Source: Psychrobacillus mangrovi (GTDB taxonomy: Bacteria; Bacillota; Bacilli; Bacillales_A; Planococcaceae). Taken from it: a stretch of DNA of 64,000 bases. Location of the stretch: positions 1 to 64,000 of the forward strand of contig NZ_JBAWSY010000018.1 of NCBI RefSeq assembly GCF_037104765.1. The letters run 5' to 3'. A program made the translations under genes and the position numbers. The notes under the pieces were generated by a model, which made no database searches, was not told the DNA's origin, and saw only the letters and a program-made list of their open reading frames with translations. Positions 8,150 to 16,365 of this stretch are shown here, piece after piece. Positions within the stretch are counted from its first letter, which is position 1; the number at the start of each line of letters is the position of its first letter.

Positions 8150-9169
8150 TTTAAAATCTCGCAAGAGGTGCTTCAACTTTTCAGGTTCATCCACTCGTAT
8201 AGCAAACTCTGTTACACTCTTTTTCATCCCCAAAAACATCGTAGCTTGAACAGCTTCGTGAAGATAGACAATCGCTTGTGGTTCTACTTCTTCAAAATCT
8301 TTATACATAAACTTCAACGTATGTTTACTTGGCACTGCAGCTCCCCACTCTACCTCCTTAATATTGGAAACAGGAACTATGATTCGGTTTGCAAATCCTT
8401 GTGTAATATACATTTTTCCGTTCTTAATTTCCATTGGGTGGAGTCTAGTAACTTGAATATCAGCGAGAACAAAAATGACAGAGTAAATATTCAAGAGTAG
8501 GAGAACAATTGAAAGAATAAATGATTTTTCATGCAACCACCAGTGAAGTCCGATTGTTTCAATAAGGATTGCGTGTATGAGCATAATATTAATGGCTACC
8601 GCACTCGTCTTTTCATGCATTGTCACAACGCCCGTATGGCTTGGGGCTTTCTTTTTCCAAGTGAAAAATGCATAATACACAATTAAGAATTCGGACATGA
8701 AAATTTGGATAAATATATTTTTCGTTACTACTTTTTCAATGGCAGGTAACACGCTATAAATTGTTCCTTCATTCATTTCCTTCATTTGCTTACGAATTTG
8801 TGGTACTTTCCAAATAACTATGAATAGAAGTCCCAGTTCTGCGAGAACGAGCAAACCCTCCACTGCAATCCCTGTATATAGTATTCCAGCAAAAGGGGCG
8901 AATAATTCGGTTGGTATAAAAATCCTTGCTATGACTAAGCCAGCAACCATTAGACCAATTGTTTGTTTAATGGAGATTTTAAAAGCAGCATAAAAAAGTA
9001 GCGGAGCAATTATAGCTAAATCAATTAAAGAGCCAATTGCTACATCACTAGTTACCTGTATGGATAAAAAATCTTGAATTCCTGTTTTATACAAAAGAAA
9101 ATTGGAGGTTAATACTAATAGCAGAAAAACCATTGCTAAATGAGCCTTACGGGTTTTACGGTAGACCAT
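8147..9169 (-). CDS. Polytopic membrane protein of unknown function
   Basis: A 340-residue protein with about eight hydrophobic segments in residues 12-245. A roughly 85-residue, probably cytosolic C-terminal domain follows, containing NRIIVPVSNIKEVEWG and ending in a charged tail. That tail resembles the PH-like or membrane-attached domains seen in some Bacillus membrane proteins. I do not recognise an enzyme motif; related Bacillus proteins have been labelled beta-carotene monooxygenase without evidence, and I do not follow that. A good GGGAGAG ribosome site precedes the ATG. The gene stands alone, with array B at its 3' end. Confidence 0.75.
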   Translation of the reverse strand: MVYRKTRKAHLAMVFLLLVLTSNFLLYKTGIQDFLSIQVTSDVAIGSLIDLAIIAPLLFYAAFKISIKQTIGLMVAGLVIARIFIPTELFAPFAGILYTGIAVEGLLVLAELGLLFIVIWKVPQIRKQMKEMNEGTIYSVLPAIEKVVTKNIFIQIFMSEFLIVYYAFFTWKKKAPSHTGVVTMHEKTSAVAINIMLIHAILIETIGLHWWLHEKSFILSIVLLLLNIYSVIFVLADIQVTRLHPMEIKNGKMYITQGFANRIIVPVSNIKEVEWGAAVPSKHTLKFMYKDFEEVEPQAIVYLHEAVQATMFLGMKKSVTEFAIRVDEPEKLKHLLRDFK

Positions 9170-9296
9170 ATTATCTCTCCCTTTCTGAGTTCTTTCTTTT
9201 ATTATAACTTTCTGTTTTTTTTAAACACTAGTATCAATCATAAAAGAAGCACAATTTTATGACAGACACTAAGCATAGTCTATTTTTCAAAATAAA

Positions 9297-9328
9297 ATGC
9301 CTAACCATTAAAAGTTATGGTTAGGCAT
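9297..9328 (-). terminator. Terminator after the DUF3221 gene
   Basis: ATGCCTAACCAT pairs with ATGGTTAGGCAT; on the minus strand it is followed by TTTTATTTT. Confidence 0.8.
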
Positions 9329-9378
9329 AGTCTCTTCATATTTTCGTTCTTAACCAGGTGCTTTATATTTCACCAACT

Positions 9379-9756
9379 TTATTCATTCAACTTCTCAATT
9401 GTTTTTGCTGTTCCCTGCATTGGGTGTGATTCTGCTAGAGCCTCATGCCCTACTTTTACTTCATCGTATTTCTCTAGTTTACTTCGTTGATCCATTGTTA
9501 AGGAAAACCATGTCGCCTCTTTTCCTTGATCAATCGCTTCTTGAACAGAAAGGGCTTTAGCCTGTTCCACGGACAAGTTGCTTACGACTAATATATGTCC
9601 GTCCTCTTTCATATCTACAATAACTCCCGTAATATATCCAGTTGGTTGGGGCTGTGTAGGATTGTCTTCGAAAAACTGCGTAATAAAATAAAAGGTAGCT
9701 CCAATAGCAATGATAAGAACTGTTAATAAGAGAATAACGGTAGATTTACCCTTCAT
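9379..9756 (-). CDS. DUF3221 family membrane-anchored protein (YobA-like)
   Basis: A 125-residue protein with one N-terminal membrane anchor (about residues 7-28) and an extracellular domain. The domain has the DUF3221 pattern: GYITGVIVDMKEDGHILVV, then TWFSL, then VKVGHEALAESHPMQGTAK. There is no lipobox cysteine, so it is a signal-anchor form rather than a lipoprotein. Function is unknown. The AAGGGGG ribosome site lies in the 12-bp gap behind the gene starting at 10239, so the two form an operon. Confidence 0.75.
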   Translation of the reverse strand: MKGKSTVILLLTVLIIAIGATFYFITQFFEDNPTQPQPTGYITGVIVDMKEDGHILVVSNLSVEQAKALSVQEAIDQGKEATWFSLTMDQRSKLEKYDEVKVGHEALAESHPMQGTAKTIEKLNE

Positions 9757-9768
9757 TCAAAAACCCCC

Positions 9769-10239
9769 TTACTTCTTAGCTACTTTGCGAAAGCCTTCTT
9801 CTAAAAGGTAAGATGTAGCTTCCTCATACGAGCCAAAGCTTTCTTCTAAGTTATATCCGTGATAGATATTCCAAAGTGTATCTTCCTGTAGTAAGGTTAG
9901 TTTAGAGTTTTCTTTGTTTTTCCACTCTTCTTCAACTTCTTCTTCAAAAATTTCTTCTTCCTCAGTAGCTAAATAAGCAATAGAATCTTTGATCATCTGT
10001 CTTAATTCATCGGCTGAAACTTCACGAATATTAACAAGTCCTTTTTCTTTAGCTTCATACTGTGGAAGATCTCCAACATAGACAAATCCATTTCCATTTG
10101 GGTGAAGATGATACACAACTGTTGTTTTATCGTATAAACTTTCTTCAAAATGGTAATTCACTCGTTTCATGGATACTTCTTTACGATTTAATTCCGGAAA
10201 TTCCTGAATGATTGCTTCTTTTTCTTCAAATGTTAACAT
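9769..10239 (-). CDS. Conserved hypothetical cytosolic protein
   Basis: A 156-residue acidic protein with no signal or membrane segment. The first half looks like an alpha/beta fold (VVYHLHPNGNGFVYVG). The middle has a run of Glu (EEEEIFEEEVEEE, about residues 97-109). The C-terminus resembles a repeat-like helix pair (GYNLEESFGSYEEATSYLLEEGFRK). I do not recognise the family. It is well translated (AAGAGGT site) and co-directional with the DUF3221 gene 12 bp downstream. Confidence 0.65.
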   Translation of the reverse strand: MLTFEEKEAIIQEFPELNRKEVSMKRVNYHFEESLYDKTTVVYHLHPNGNGFVYVGDLPQYEAKEKGLVNIREVSADELRQMIKDSIAYLATEEEEIFEEEVEEEWKNKENSKLTLLQEDTLWNIYHGYNLEESFGSYEEATSYLLEEGFRKVAKK

Positions 10240-10286
10240 ATGAGACCTCTTTCTCTTCTAATTTCATCCCAAGTATAGCATATACC

Positions 10287-10379
10287 CTATCCCCTACGCG
10301 TCCACCATTCCGCTAAAAGAATAAAACAAATAACCACTGCAATGACAAGAGCAAAAAACCAATCTGGTAAACCACTCAT
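10287..10379 (-). CDS. 30-residue single-span membrane miniprotein
   Basis: The minus strand reads MSGLPDWFFALVIAVVICFI and ends LLAEWWTRRG before TAG. It is one hydrophobic helix flanked by a short N-terminus and a Trp-Trp/Arg-Arg C-terminus (positive-inside logic puts the C-end in the cytosol). AAGGAGG lies 7 nt before the ATG, which is better than for many genes here. The ribosome site is inside the last codons of the dipeptidase gene, only 2 bp upstream, so it is probably co-translated with it. It was found by reading, not by length; function is unknown. Confidence 0.65.
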   Translation of the reverse strand: MSGLPDWFFALVIAVVICFILLAEWWTRRG

Positions 10380-10381
10380 TT

Positions 10382-11326
10382 TCATTCCTCCTTACTAATC
10401 CGCTTCACAAATCGCGCAAAATTTTGTGAAGTGAATCCTTCTACTTCTTCTTTAGTAAAAGTTTTTAATAGATGCTCTACTAAATTCTGTGTTTTCGAAG
10501 CATCTTCTAATCCTACGACAAATTCTCCGATTCCATCAAAATCCGAACCTAATCCTATCAGGTGTTTACCTCCCAGAGAAAAAATATGATCTATATGCTC
10601 AACTAAGTGTTCCATAACTACAGGGTTGGTAGAAGTGTTAATAAATTGTGGATAATAAACAACATGAATAGGAGATTCTCTTTCAATTAAAGCTTTTATT
10701 TGATCATCTGATAAATTTCTCGACGAATCACATATAGCCCGTGCATTCGAGTGGCTCGCTATTAACCATTTAGCTTTCGGCAACACATCCCAAAATGACT
10801 TTTCACTCAAATGAGAAACATCAATAATAATATTTTCTTCGTTTAATAAATCCACCACTGTTTCTCCAAAAGAAGTTAAGCCTGTTCCCGAACTCTCTGC
10901 TGCACCATCCGCAACTTCGTTTGCTCCATTCCAAGTAAGGCCTACTAATTTCACTCCGTGTGCTAATAATAACTTTAATTTTACTAGATCTCCATCAATC
11001 ATATCTAAGCCTTCTAGTGAGAGTACAGCTCCGATTTGCCCTTCTTTTAATGTATCGAGTTGCTCCCATTTATTAATAGCCACTACATTATCATTGTTCC
11101 CTACTATTTCTGTATAGAAAAATTCAATCTGTCGAATAGCCTCCATAAATTGTTTTTCTTTCGGAAATCCCTCTGACACAAACACAGCAAATAATTGAAC
11201 TACTATCTCTCCCGCTTCTAGCGCCCGTTTATTTGCTTGTAATTCGGTTGAATCCGCAAATGAAATAGGGTTATCCGATTTTGCAAGTTTAAATAGCACG
11301 TCACAATGTAAATCATACACTTTCAT
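10382..11326 (-). CDS. Membrane dipeptidase family (peptidase M19)
   Basis: A 314-residue TIM-barrel zinc dipeptidase-like protein. The first metal ligands are in DLHCD (His7, Asp9). The bridging Glu is in LSLEGLDM, and other ligands are in SHSNARAICDSSRNLSD and LGSDFDG near the C-terminus. Family members cleave dipeptides including D-amino-acid forms, and some are found in wall-recycling contexts. No signal peptide is seen, so it should be cytosolic. It lies just downstream of ddh, and a terminator separates the two; the miniprotein at 10287 follows directly. Confidence 0.88.
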   Translation of the reverse strand: MKVYDLHCDVLFKLAKSDNPISFADSTELQANKRALEAGEIVVQLFAVFVSEGFPKEKQFMEAIRQIEFFYTEIVGNNDNVVAINKWEQLDTLKEGQIGAVLSLEGLDMIDGDLVKLKLLLAHGVKLVGLTWNGANEVADGAAESSGTGLTSFGETVVDLLNEENIIIDVSHLSEKSFWDVLPKAKWLIASHSNARAICDSSRNLSDDQIKALIERESPIHVVYYPQFINTSTNPVVMEHLVEHIDHIFSLGGKHLIGLGSDFDGIGEFVVGLEDASKTQNLVEHLLKTFTKEEVEGFTSQNFARFVKRISKEE

Positions 11327-11345
11327 TTAATTCCCCCTAAATAAA

Positions 11346-11377
11346 AACCGGTACTCTTTCAAAGAGTATCCGGTTTA
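11346..11377 (-). terminator. Terminator after ddh
   Basis: AAACCGGTACTCTTT pairs with AAAGAGTATCCGGTTT (one mismatch). In the minus direction a T-run follows. Confidence 0.8.
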
Positions 11378-11380
11378 GTT

Positions 11381-12364
11381 TTATAATAATTCTGATCTTA
11401 ACTGTTCCGCCGTCTTTAGTGACAACAAACCTACTGGAATATCGTAAATAGTCTTAGCACCACTTTGACCTGACTCGCCTAATCGATAAGCTGCCCTTGC
11501 ATAAGCAACTAATACGCTAGATGTGAAATTCGGATTGCTTTCCAGCTTTAATGAAAACTCCATTAATTGCTTTTCGTTCGCTTCACTTTCACCACTGCGG
11601 ATGACAAAACCTCCATGAGGCATTCCACTATGATTCTTTTGCAGCTCATCTTCAGATATAAAGTGCACCGTTGTATCATAGTCTTCAAAGTAGTTTGGCA
11701 TTGTAGTGATTTGCTGCTCTACTTGATCTTTATCCGCATCTTCTTTTAACACGACAAAGCATTCTCTCGTATGCTTTTCTCGAGTTGATAGAGATGGTTG
11801 CTCTCCACTACGAACACGCTCTACCGCTTCTTTTACAGGCAATGTGTATTGAACGCCATTTTTCACACCATCCAAACGTCGGATAGCATCTGAATGTCCC
11901 TGGCTTAAGCCATCACCCCAAAATGTATATGTATTTCCTTGAGGAAGTACCACTTCACCTAAAAGCCTATTTAGTGAAAATAACCCTGGATCCCATCCAA
12001 CAGAAATTACACTTACTTTTTTTGATACTTTTGCTACTTCGTCCACTTTTGCAAAGAACTGCGGTATTAGAGCATGTGTGTCATAACTATCAACTGTATG
12101 GAAAAGCTGCGCGAATAATGGAGTTTGTTCTGGCAAATCTTTTGCGGAGCCTCCACATAATATCATCACATCTATTTTATCTTGAAAATCCTTTGCCTGA
12201 TCCACTAAATACACACCAACTGATGGGTCATTCACTTCAACTGAGGAAGGGTCACGTCTTGTGAACACTCCAACTAACTCCATATCTGGGTTCTGCTTTA
12301 TTGCTAATTGAACTCCACGCCCTAAATTTCCATATCCCAAAATACCTATTCGAATCTTATTCAT
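11381..12364 (-). CDS. ddh: meso-Diaminopimelate D-dehydrogenase
   Basis: A 327-residue NADPH-dependent enzyme that reductively aminates tetrahydrodipicolinate to meso-2,6-diaminopimelate in one step. The N-terminal Rossmann motif is ILGYGNLGRGVQ (residues 8-19). The catalytic and substrate-binding region contains WDPGLFSLNR and WGDGLSQGHSDAIR, and the C-terminal part has GGFVIRSGE. Length equals the Lysinibacillus/Corynebacterium enzyme. The ribosome site is GGAGGT. It is a single gene. The acetylase-branch genes dapH-ykuR are present at 57482-59331, so two routes to DAP coexist. Confidence 0.95.
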   Translation of the reverse strand: MNKIRIGILGYGNLGRGVQLAIKQNPDMELVGVFTRRDPSSVEVNDPSVGVYLVDQAKDFQDKIDVMILCGGSAKDLPEQTPLFAQLFHTVDSYDTHALIPQFFAKVDEVAKVSKKVSVISVGWDPGLFSLNRLLGEVVLPQGNTYTFWGDGLSQGHSDAIRRLDGVKNGVQYTLPVKEAVERVRSGEQPSLSTREKHTRECFVVLKEDADKDQVEQQITTMPNYFEDYDTTVHFISEDELQKNHSGMPHGGFVIRSGESEANEKQLMEFSLKLESNPNFTSSVLVAYARAAYRLGESGQSGAKTIYDIPVGLLSLKTAEQLRSELL

Positions 12365-12401
12365 CTCTAAATTACCTCCGTAACACCTTTATTTCCGCTA
12401 T

Positions 12402-12902
12402 TTATTCTGGAGCTTCTCCAGAAAAAGCTAACCATTCTTCTTTAGATGGACCATACATTCCTGGGACAACTAGCCCTGCCTGACGCATTAGAACAGTCAT
12501 TTGACCTCTATGGTGTGTTTGATGGAAAGCCAAAACATGTAAAATATTTGCAACAGTCCACGTTTGTCCATACATATCTTTCTCTTCCAACAGGGTTTCA
12601 TCTGTCCATTGTTCTTTTATAGCTCGAACCATTGCATCACTTGATTCTTTGTATGCCACGGCCATTTCTTTTGCCGTTTCAGGTTGAGTTGCATCATGCG
12701 GTGTAGCTGTAAATTGTAATCCCGTTTTTCCAATCATCTCATCAATTGTTGTTACTAGATGCCAGGCAAGTTGTCCTAGCGTTCTGCCTTCTTCGTACAC
12801 TTTCTGTTTTAAAGACTCATCTGTTAATGTATTTAAAATATTAAGTGTAGAGTCGCTTTCATGTTTCCAGTTCGTTAAAAAGTCTTCTAGCTTTCTAATC
12901 AT
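12402..12902 (-). CDS. DinB/YfiT-like four-helix metal protein
   Basis: A 166-residue DinB-fold protein. The three metal-binding histidines fit H48 (QLAWHLVT), and His residues in LAFHQTHHRGQM near residue 126. DinB-like proteins include bacillithiol S-transferases and other thiol-dependent hydrolases; the specific activity is unknown. The start follows GGAGGG. It is the first of three DinB-like genes in the window (also 15907 and 45369). Confidence 0.85.
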   Translation of the reverse strand: MIRKLEDFLTNWKHESDSTLNILNTLTDESLKQKVYEEGRTLGQLAWHLVTTIDEMIGKTGLQFTATPHDATQPETAKEMAVAYKESSDAMVRAIKEQWTDETLLEEKDMYGQTWTVANILHVLAFHQTHHRGQMTVLMRQAGLVVPGMYGPSKEEWLAFSGEAPE

Positions 12903-13046
12903 AAATAAAATCCCTCCATTTACTATTATAAGTTATATTTCGATATTTTAGATGTTTTATCCTGCCTATAATCGCTTTTCTTCAGAATAGATATTACTGT
13001 GTAAATATGGTAGACTAAGGGACAGACAATAAGAGGACGTGAGTGT

Positions 13047-13421
13047 ATGATTAAAATCGAATTACCAAAACCAACTGTAACCATTACCCAACGAGAGCAA
13101 GAGCGCAAAGAAGGCGAACTAGAGATTCCATCAATCTACGGGTTCATCGACTTCCACCAAATCCCACGAGATAAAGGCGGCATCTTCATGTTTTATAACA
13201 AAAATGATGAGCTTCTATTCGTAGGAAAAGCACGTAAAATTAGACAACGTATTAAAAAACATTTTGAAGATAATGTTTCTCCGATTATCAAACATCGTGA
13301 TGAGGTCTACAAAATTAGCGTATGTGTAGTGGACGAAGCAATGGATCGTGAGATATACGAAACATATGCCATCAATACACTAAAAGCAAAATACAATATC
13401 GATAAAGTCTTTTACAAGTAA
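13047..13421 (+). CDS. GIY-YIG domain protein
   Basis: A 124-residue protein with a GIY-YIG-like nuclease fold in residues 46-120: GGIFMFYNKNDELLFVGKARKIRQRIKKHF, where GIF/FVG replace the GIY/YIG pair, then the metal-ligand Glu in DREIYET and a final Asn in KAKYNID. Such stand-alone domains are often called nucleotide excision repair endonuclease, but a DNA role is not shown. The ribosome site is AGAGGACGTGAG. It is a single-gene unit with its own terminator. Confidence 0.8.
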   Translation: MIKIELPKPTVTITQREQERKEGELEIPSIYGFIDFHQIPRDKGGIFMFYNKNDELLFVGKARKIRQRIKKHFEDNVSPIIKHRDEVYKISVCVVDEAMDREIYETYAINTLKAKYNIDKVFYK

Positions 13422-13426
13422 TATAA

Positions 13427-13460
13427 AGCACCAAGAGAAATATTCTCTTGGTGTTTTATT
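13427..13460 (+). terminator. Terminator after the GIY-YIG gene
   Basis: CACCAAGAGAA / TTCTCTTGGTG followed by TTTTATTTTT. Confidence 0.85.
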
Positions 13461-13469
13461 TTTATATGT

Positions 13470-13795
13470 TTATGTGCTACTATTACGTTTTTGTTTTGAA
13501 AAATGTAATATCCCCACGATCAAGCAAAGCATACTCAATGTCCAAACAATTCCTGAAATACCTATTTGTAAAGATATCTCTTCAGATGCCATAGGATAAT
13601 TGTAATCAAATGAGATAGCTTTTAAAGCAAAGTATGCAGCAAAAGAGAAAAATAAAAGGTGCAATATTGTCCAAAGATAGGCTGTACGATTTCCTTTATT
13701 TTAATACATAAAAATAGTACAGTTAAAAGTGCAATGCCCATAATAATTGAAAATCCTCCAATTAATAGTCCAATTACTTCTTCTTCTAAAGGCAT
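13470..13795 (-). pseudogene. Small polytopic membrane protein gene broken by a 1-base frameshift
   Basis: A good start (GAGGAGG site, ATG at 13795) begins MPLEEEVIGLLIGGFSIIM and soon runs out of frame. The second half is open in another frame, from 13664 to the stop at 13470 (FFSFAAYFALKAISFDYNY...). Adding one A to the AAA run at about 13695-13697 joins the two into a continuous protein of about 108 residues with three or four membrane helices. The window therefore shows either a real single-base deletion or a sequencing error in a short homopolymer. Family not recognised. Confidence 0.7.
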
Positions 13796-13884
13796 CCTTT
13801 ATTCCTCCTCTTAGATGTTGCTCTTCACCTTAATCGTTAGTTTGATGCATTTGCGGTTACTTTAGTTGCTTTGGCAATGAACTC

Positions 13885-14865
13885 TTATTCAAAGACACTT
13901 GTACTATGTGGCGGTTGAACACGTGATTTCGGGTCAATAAAAGCTTTAATATGACTAATTGCTATAGGTACTTCTCCAAATCCTACTGCAATTAGTTTTA
14001 CTTTTCCATTATGCGTGCAAACATCCCCTGAAGCGTAAATTCCTTCTATGTTCGTTTCCATTTTTTCATTCACGACTACCGAGTTTTTCTGCATCGTGAG
14101 ACCCCAATCTTTCAAAGGCCCTAATGATGCTACATTTCCATAATTGACAAGGACATGATCAACCGGAATTCGCTGTTCTGATTCATCTTTTGCAACGACC
14201 ACAACCTCTTGAATCAACTCACCATCTCCAACTAATTCTTTAATTCCAAATGGTGCTTTTATTTGAACCTTTGAATTTTTCAGTTGTTGAACAGTCATTT
14301 CATGAGCTGTAAACTCTCTTCGATGGCAAATTGTTACGCTTGCTGCGACGTCTTCTAGCATTAAGGACCAATCTAGAGCAGAATCTCCGCCACCTAATAC
14401 AAGTACAGTCGAGTCTTTAAAATCCTGGAGATTCTTTACTTTGTAGTGAAGGTTTTTCCCTTCATACTCTGCAGCTCCTGGAACTTTAAGTTTACGAGGC
14501 TGGAATGAACCGATTCCAGAAGTAAGCAAAATCGTCTTGGAATAATGCACTGCTTTATCTGTTGTTAATTTGAAATGATCTGGGAATTTCTCCAGAGTTG
14601 TTGCCGTTTCTTCTAGGCAGACTGTCGGTTTGCTATAGGCAGCCTGTTCCTCCAGGTTTGCTACTAAGTCTCTAGCTAAAATCTTCGGGAGACCCCCGAT
14701 ATCATATATATATTTGTCAGGATACAACTCCATTAACTGTCCACCAAGCTGTGGTAAACTATCTATTATTTTCACCTTCAGGTCTCGTAATCCTCCGTAG
14801 AACGAAGCGAATAATCCGGTCGGACCTCCACCAATAATAGTAACATCATACATTTCTTTCTCCAT
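13885..14865 (-). CDS. Ferredoxin/flavodoxin-NADP+ reductase, thioredoxin-reductase-like (YumC type)
   Basis: A 326-residue flavoprotein. The FAD motif is IIGGGPTGLFASFYGG (residues 10-25). The NADP motif is LVLGGGDSALDWSL (near residue 157), and the C-terminal FAD contact is GIYASGDVCTHNGKVKLIA. The CxxC of thioredoxin reductase is absent, which together with the length places it with YumC, the essential B. subtilis ferredoxin-NADP+ reductase. The ribosome site is AGAGGTG. It lies 25 bp behind the DCC-family gene and is probably co-transcribed with it, so redox partners sit together. Confidence 0.92.
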   Translation of the reverse strand: MEKEMYDVTIIGGGPTGLFASFYGGLRDLKVKIIDSLPQLGGQLMELYPDKYIYDIGGLPKILARDLVANLEEQAAYSKPTVCLEETATTLEKFPDHFKLTTDKAVHYSKTILLTSGIGSFQPRKLKVPGAAEYEGKNLHYKVKNLQDFKDSTVLVLGGGDSALDWSLMLEDVAASVTICHRREFTAHEMTVQQLKNSKVQIKAPFGIKELVGDGELIQEVVVVAKDESEQRIPVDHVLVNYGNVASLGPLKDWGLTMQKNSVVVNEKMETNIEGIYASGDVCTHNGKVKLIAVGFGEVPIAISHIKAFIDPKSRVQPPHSTSVFE

Positions 14866-14890
14866 AATACCTTACACCTCTGTTTTGTTC

Positions 14891-15280
14891 TCATAAAAAT
14901 CGATTTCGAATTTCAGGAGACGGAATTGTACAACTATCTTTTTTACCAAACCATTTATATCGATTATTTGCAACAAATTTATAAAGGATATCTCGAAATG
15001 TCTTGGGAATAATCTTAAAAAGGTAAAAAACCTTCCATAATCCATTCAGATGCTTGCAAATAAAAAGTGCCGCATCAGAGGAATTATATACTGTATTATT
15101 TTCAATTACTAACACACTATTCAATTTTTCAGGTATTTGATGCTTTTTTTTAAGTTCTTCGCCTATATCACTTTGTAAGGCTGCAAACTGAAAGTATCCT
15201 TTTGGATCCCTTGCGATAATAAATTGAACACTTGCATTACAGAAATTACATACACCATCAAACAAAACAATCGCAGTCAT
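14891..15280 (-). CDS. DCC-family thiol-disulfide oxidoreductase-like protein (YuxK, DUF393)
   Basis: A 129-residue thioredoxin-fold-like protein that opens with the family hallmark FDGVCNFCN (residues 7-15, DxxCxxC), a probable redox-active pair. The C-terminal region KFVANNRYKWFGKKDSC is typical of DUF393. It has no signal peptide. The ribosome site is AAGGGGG. The reductase gene follows in the same direction. Confidence 0.88.
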   Translation of the reverse strand: MTAIVLFDGVCNFCNASVQFIIARDPKGYFQFAALQSDIGEELKKKHQIPEKLNSVLVIENNTVYNSSDAALFICKHLNGLWKVFYLFKIIPKTFRDILYKFVANNRYKWFGKKDSCTIPSPEIRNRFL

Positions 15281-15345
15281 ATAGTAACCCCCTTAACAAT
15301 AGTGTACTATAGTGCGAAACATTTGTTTAATGATAAGGCAAATAA

Positions 15346-15376
15346 AAAGGACGTCCTACCTTACAGGACATCCCTT
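15346..15376 (-). terminator. Terminator after the DksA/TraR-like gene
   Basis: AGGACGTCCT...AGGACATCCCT hairpin; on the minus strand it is followed by TTTTTATTT. Confidence 0.75.
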
Positions 15377-15379
15377 GTA

Positions 15380-15868
15380 TTATTGTTTATCTTGAGGTGT
15401 ATCAGATGATCCAACTTCTTCTAACACTTCAAAGCTATCCGAATAGTCTCGTAAACGGTCATCTTCGTCCTCTACCGGTTGTTCGGTAGTAGAATTCAGT
15501 ACATCCTCTTCTAATGAACGAATATCCTGATTTACTTCTTGTCTAGCATGCTCTACGCATGTTAGGGTAGTTGGAACCGCCTCTAATCTTTCCATTGGAA
15601 TTTCCTTAGAACATTCGGTACAAATACCATATGTACCTTGTTCCATTGCATCTAAAGCCTCTCTAATATCTTGCATCTCATCTTCATCATGCTTTTGCAA
15701 TGCCAAACGAGTATGTTGAAGGGTTAAATCGGTTGCGTTGTCTGCAGGATGGTTATCGTAAAAAGATAACTCCGTTGTATTAAACTCTTCATTATTATCC
15801 CTACTATGTTCCAGTTCGTTTAATCGCGCAAGCAATGTATCTTTTATTTTATCGTACTTCGTCGTCAT
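15380..15868 (-). CDS. DksA/TraR-family zinc-finger protein (YteA-like)
   Basis: 162 residues from the ATG that follows GAAGGAGGAG; the open frame extends 47 codons further, but without a ribosome site. An N-terminal helical hairpin (about 1-75) precedes a DksA-type finger, GICTECSKEIPMERLEAVP, with the second ligand pair in CVEH (Cys-x2-His instead of the usual Cys-x2-Cys). An acidic tail follows. Bacillus YteA-type proteins are sporulation- and stress-associated; an RNA-polymerase secondary-channel role is by analogy. The reading frame beyond the start overlaps the neighbouring DinB gene region, supporting the shorter start. Confidence 0.85.
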   Translation of the reverse strand: MTTKYDKIKDTLLARLNELEHSRDNNEEFNTTELSFYDNHPADNATDLTLQHTRLALQKHDEDEMQDIREALDAMEQGTYGICTECSKEIPMERLEAVPTTLTCVEHARQEVNQDIRSLEEDVLNSTTEQPVEDEDDRLRDYSDSFEVLEEVGSSDTPQDKQ

Positions 15869-15906
15869 AAGAACTCCTCCTTCATTATAAGTAGGATTCC
15901 CACTTT

Positions 15907-16365
15907 TCAACGAAATAAAACAATATGTACTTCTTGATTTAGTAATAGAAAATATTGATATAATTGCATCCGGTGATGTACCAAATGATTGACAATTTGG
16001 ATAAACCATTCTGCCCTACTATAATCACTTCCCCAATATGTGGTGAATCTTTCCTCTAATTCGTCTTCTGTTAAGTTTTCAAAATTACTTATGAGATCTT
16101 GAATACCAGTTATAAATATTAACTTTACTTCTTGTATATTCAAAGACATATTTGTTTGATAGTAATTCGTCATTTGTTGTTCAGAATAGCCTTTTTGAAT
16201 ATGTAAATCTGCTCCTGGTATTTGAGAGAGATGTTGGCAAACTTCCCATACACTCATTTTATTTCCCACTGGACGTTTATTTAGTAGTTCATTATCTACT
16301 TGTTCAAAAAGTTCTAAAATTGTATCCGAAATAAATTGTAATTGTTTTATAGCGTCATTGATCAT
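15907..16365 (-). CDS. DinB-family protein
   Basis: About 152 residues from the internal ATG (MINDAIKQLQF); an ATG 33 bp upstream at 16398 is also open but overlaps the preceding gene more deeply. The DinB pattern shows a first His in EVCQHLSQ and the paired His in NHLVHHRMQLYQY near the C-terminus, which would hold a metal ion. It overlaps the end of the DUF3052-like gene (stop at 16355), so the two are translationally coupled. Substrate unknown. Confidence 0.8.
   Translation of the reverse strand: MINDAIKQLQFISDTILELFEQVDNELLNKRPVGNKMSVWEVCQHLSQIPGADLHIQKGYSEQQMTNYYQTNMSLNIQEVKLIFITGIQDLISNFENLTEDELEERFTTYWGSDYSRAEWFIQIVNHLVHHRMQLYQYFLLLNQEVHIVLFR

Noticed and set aside
8147..9169. Carotenoid oxygenase annotation for the 340-residue membrane protein
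   Set aside because: No His-iron motifs of that family are visible; it is a polytopic membrane protein of unknown function.
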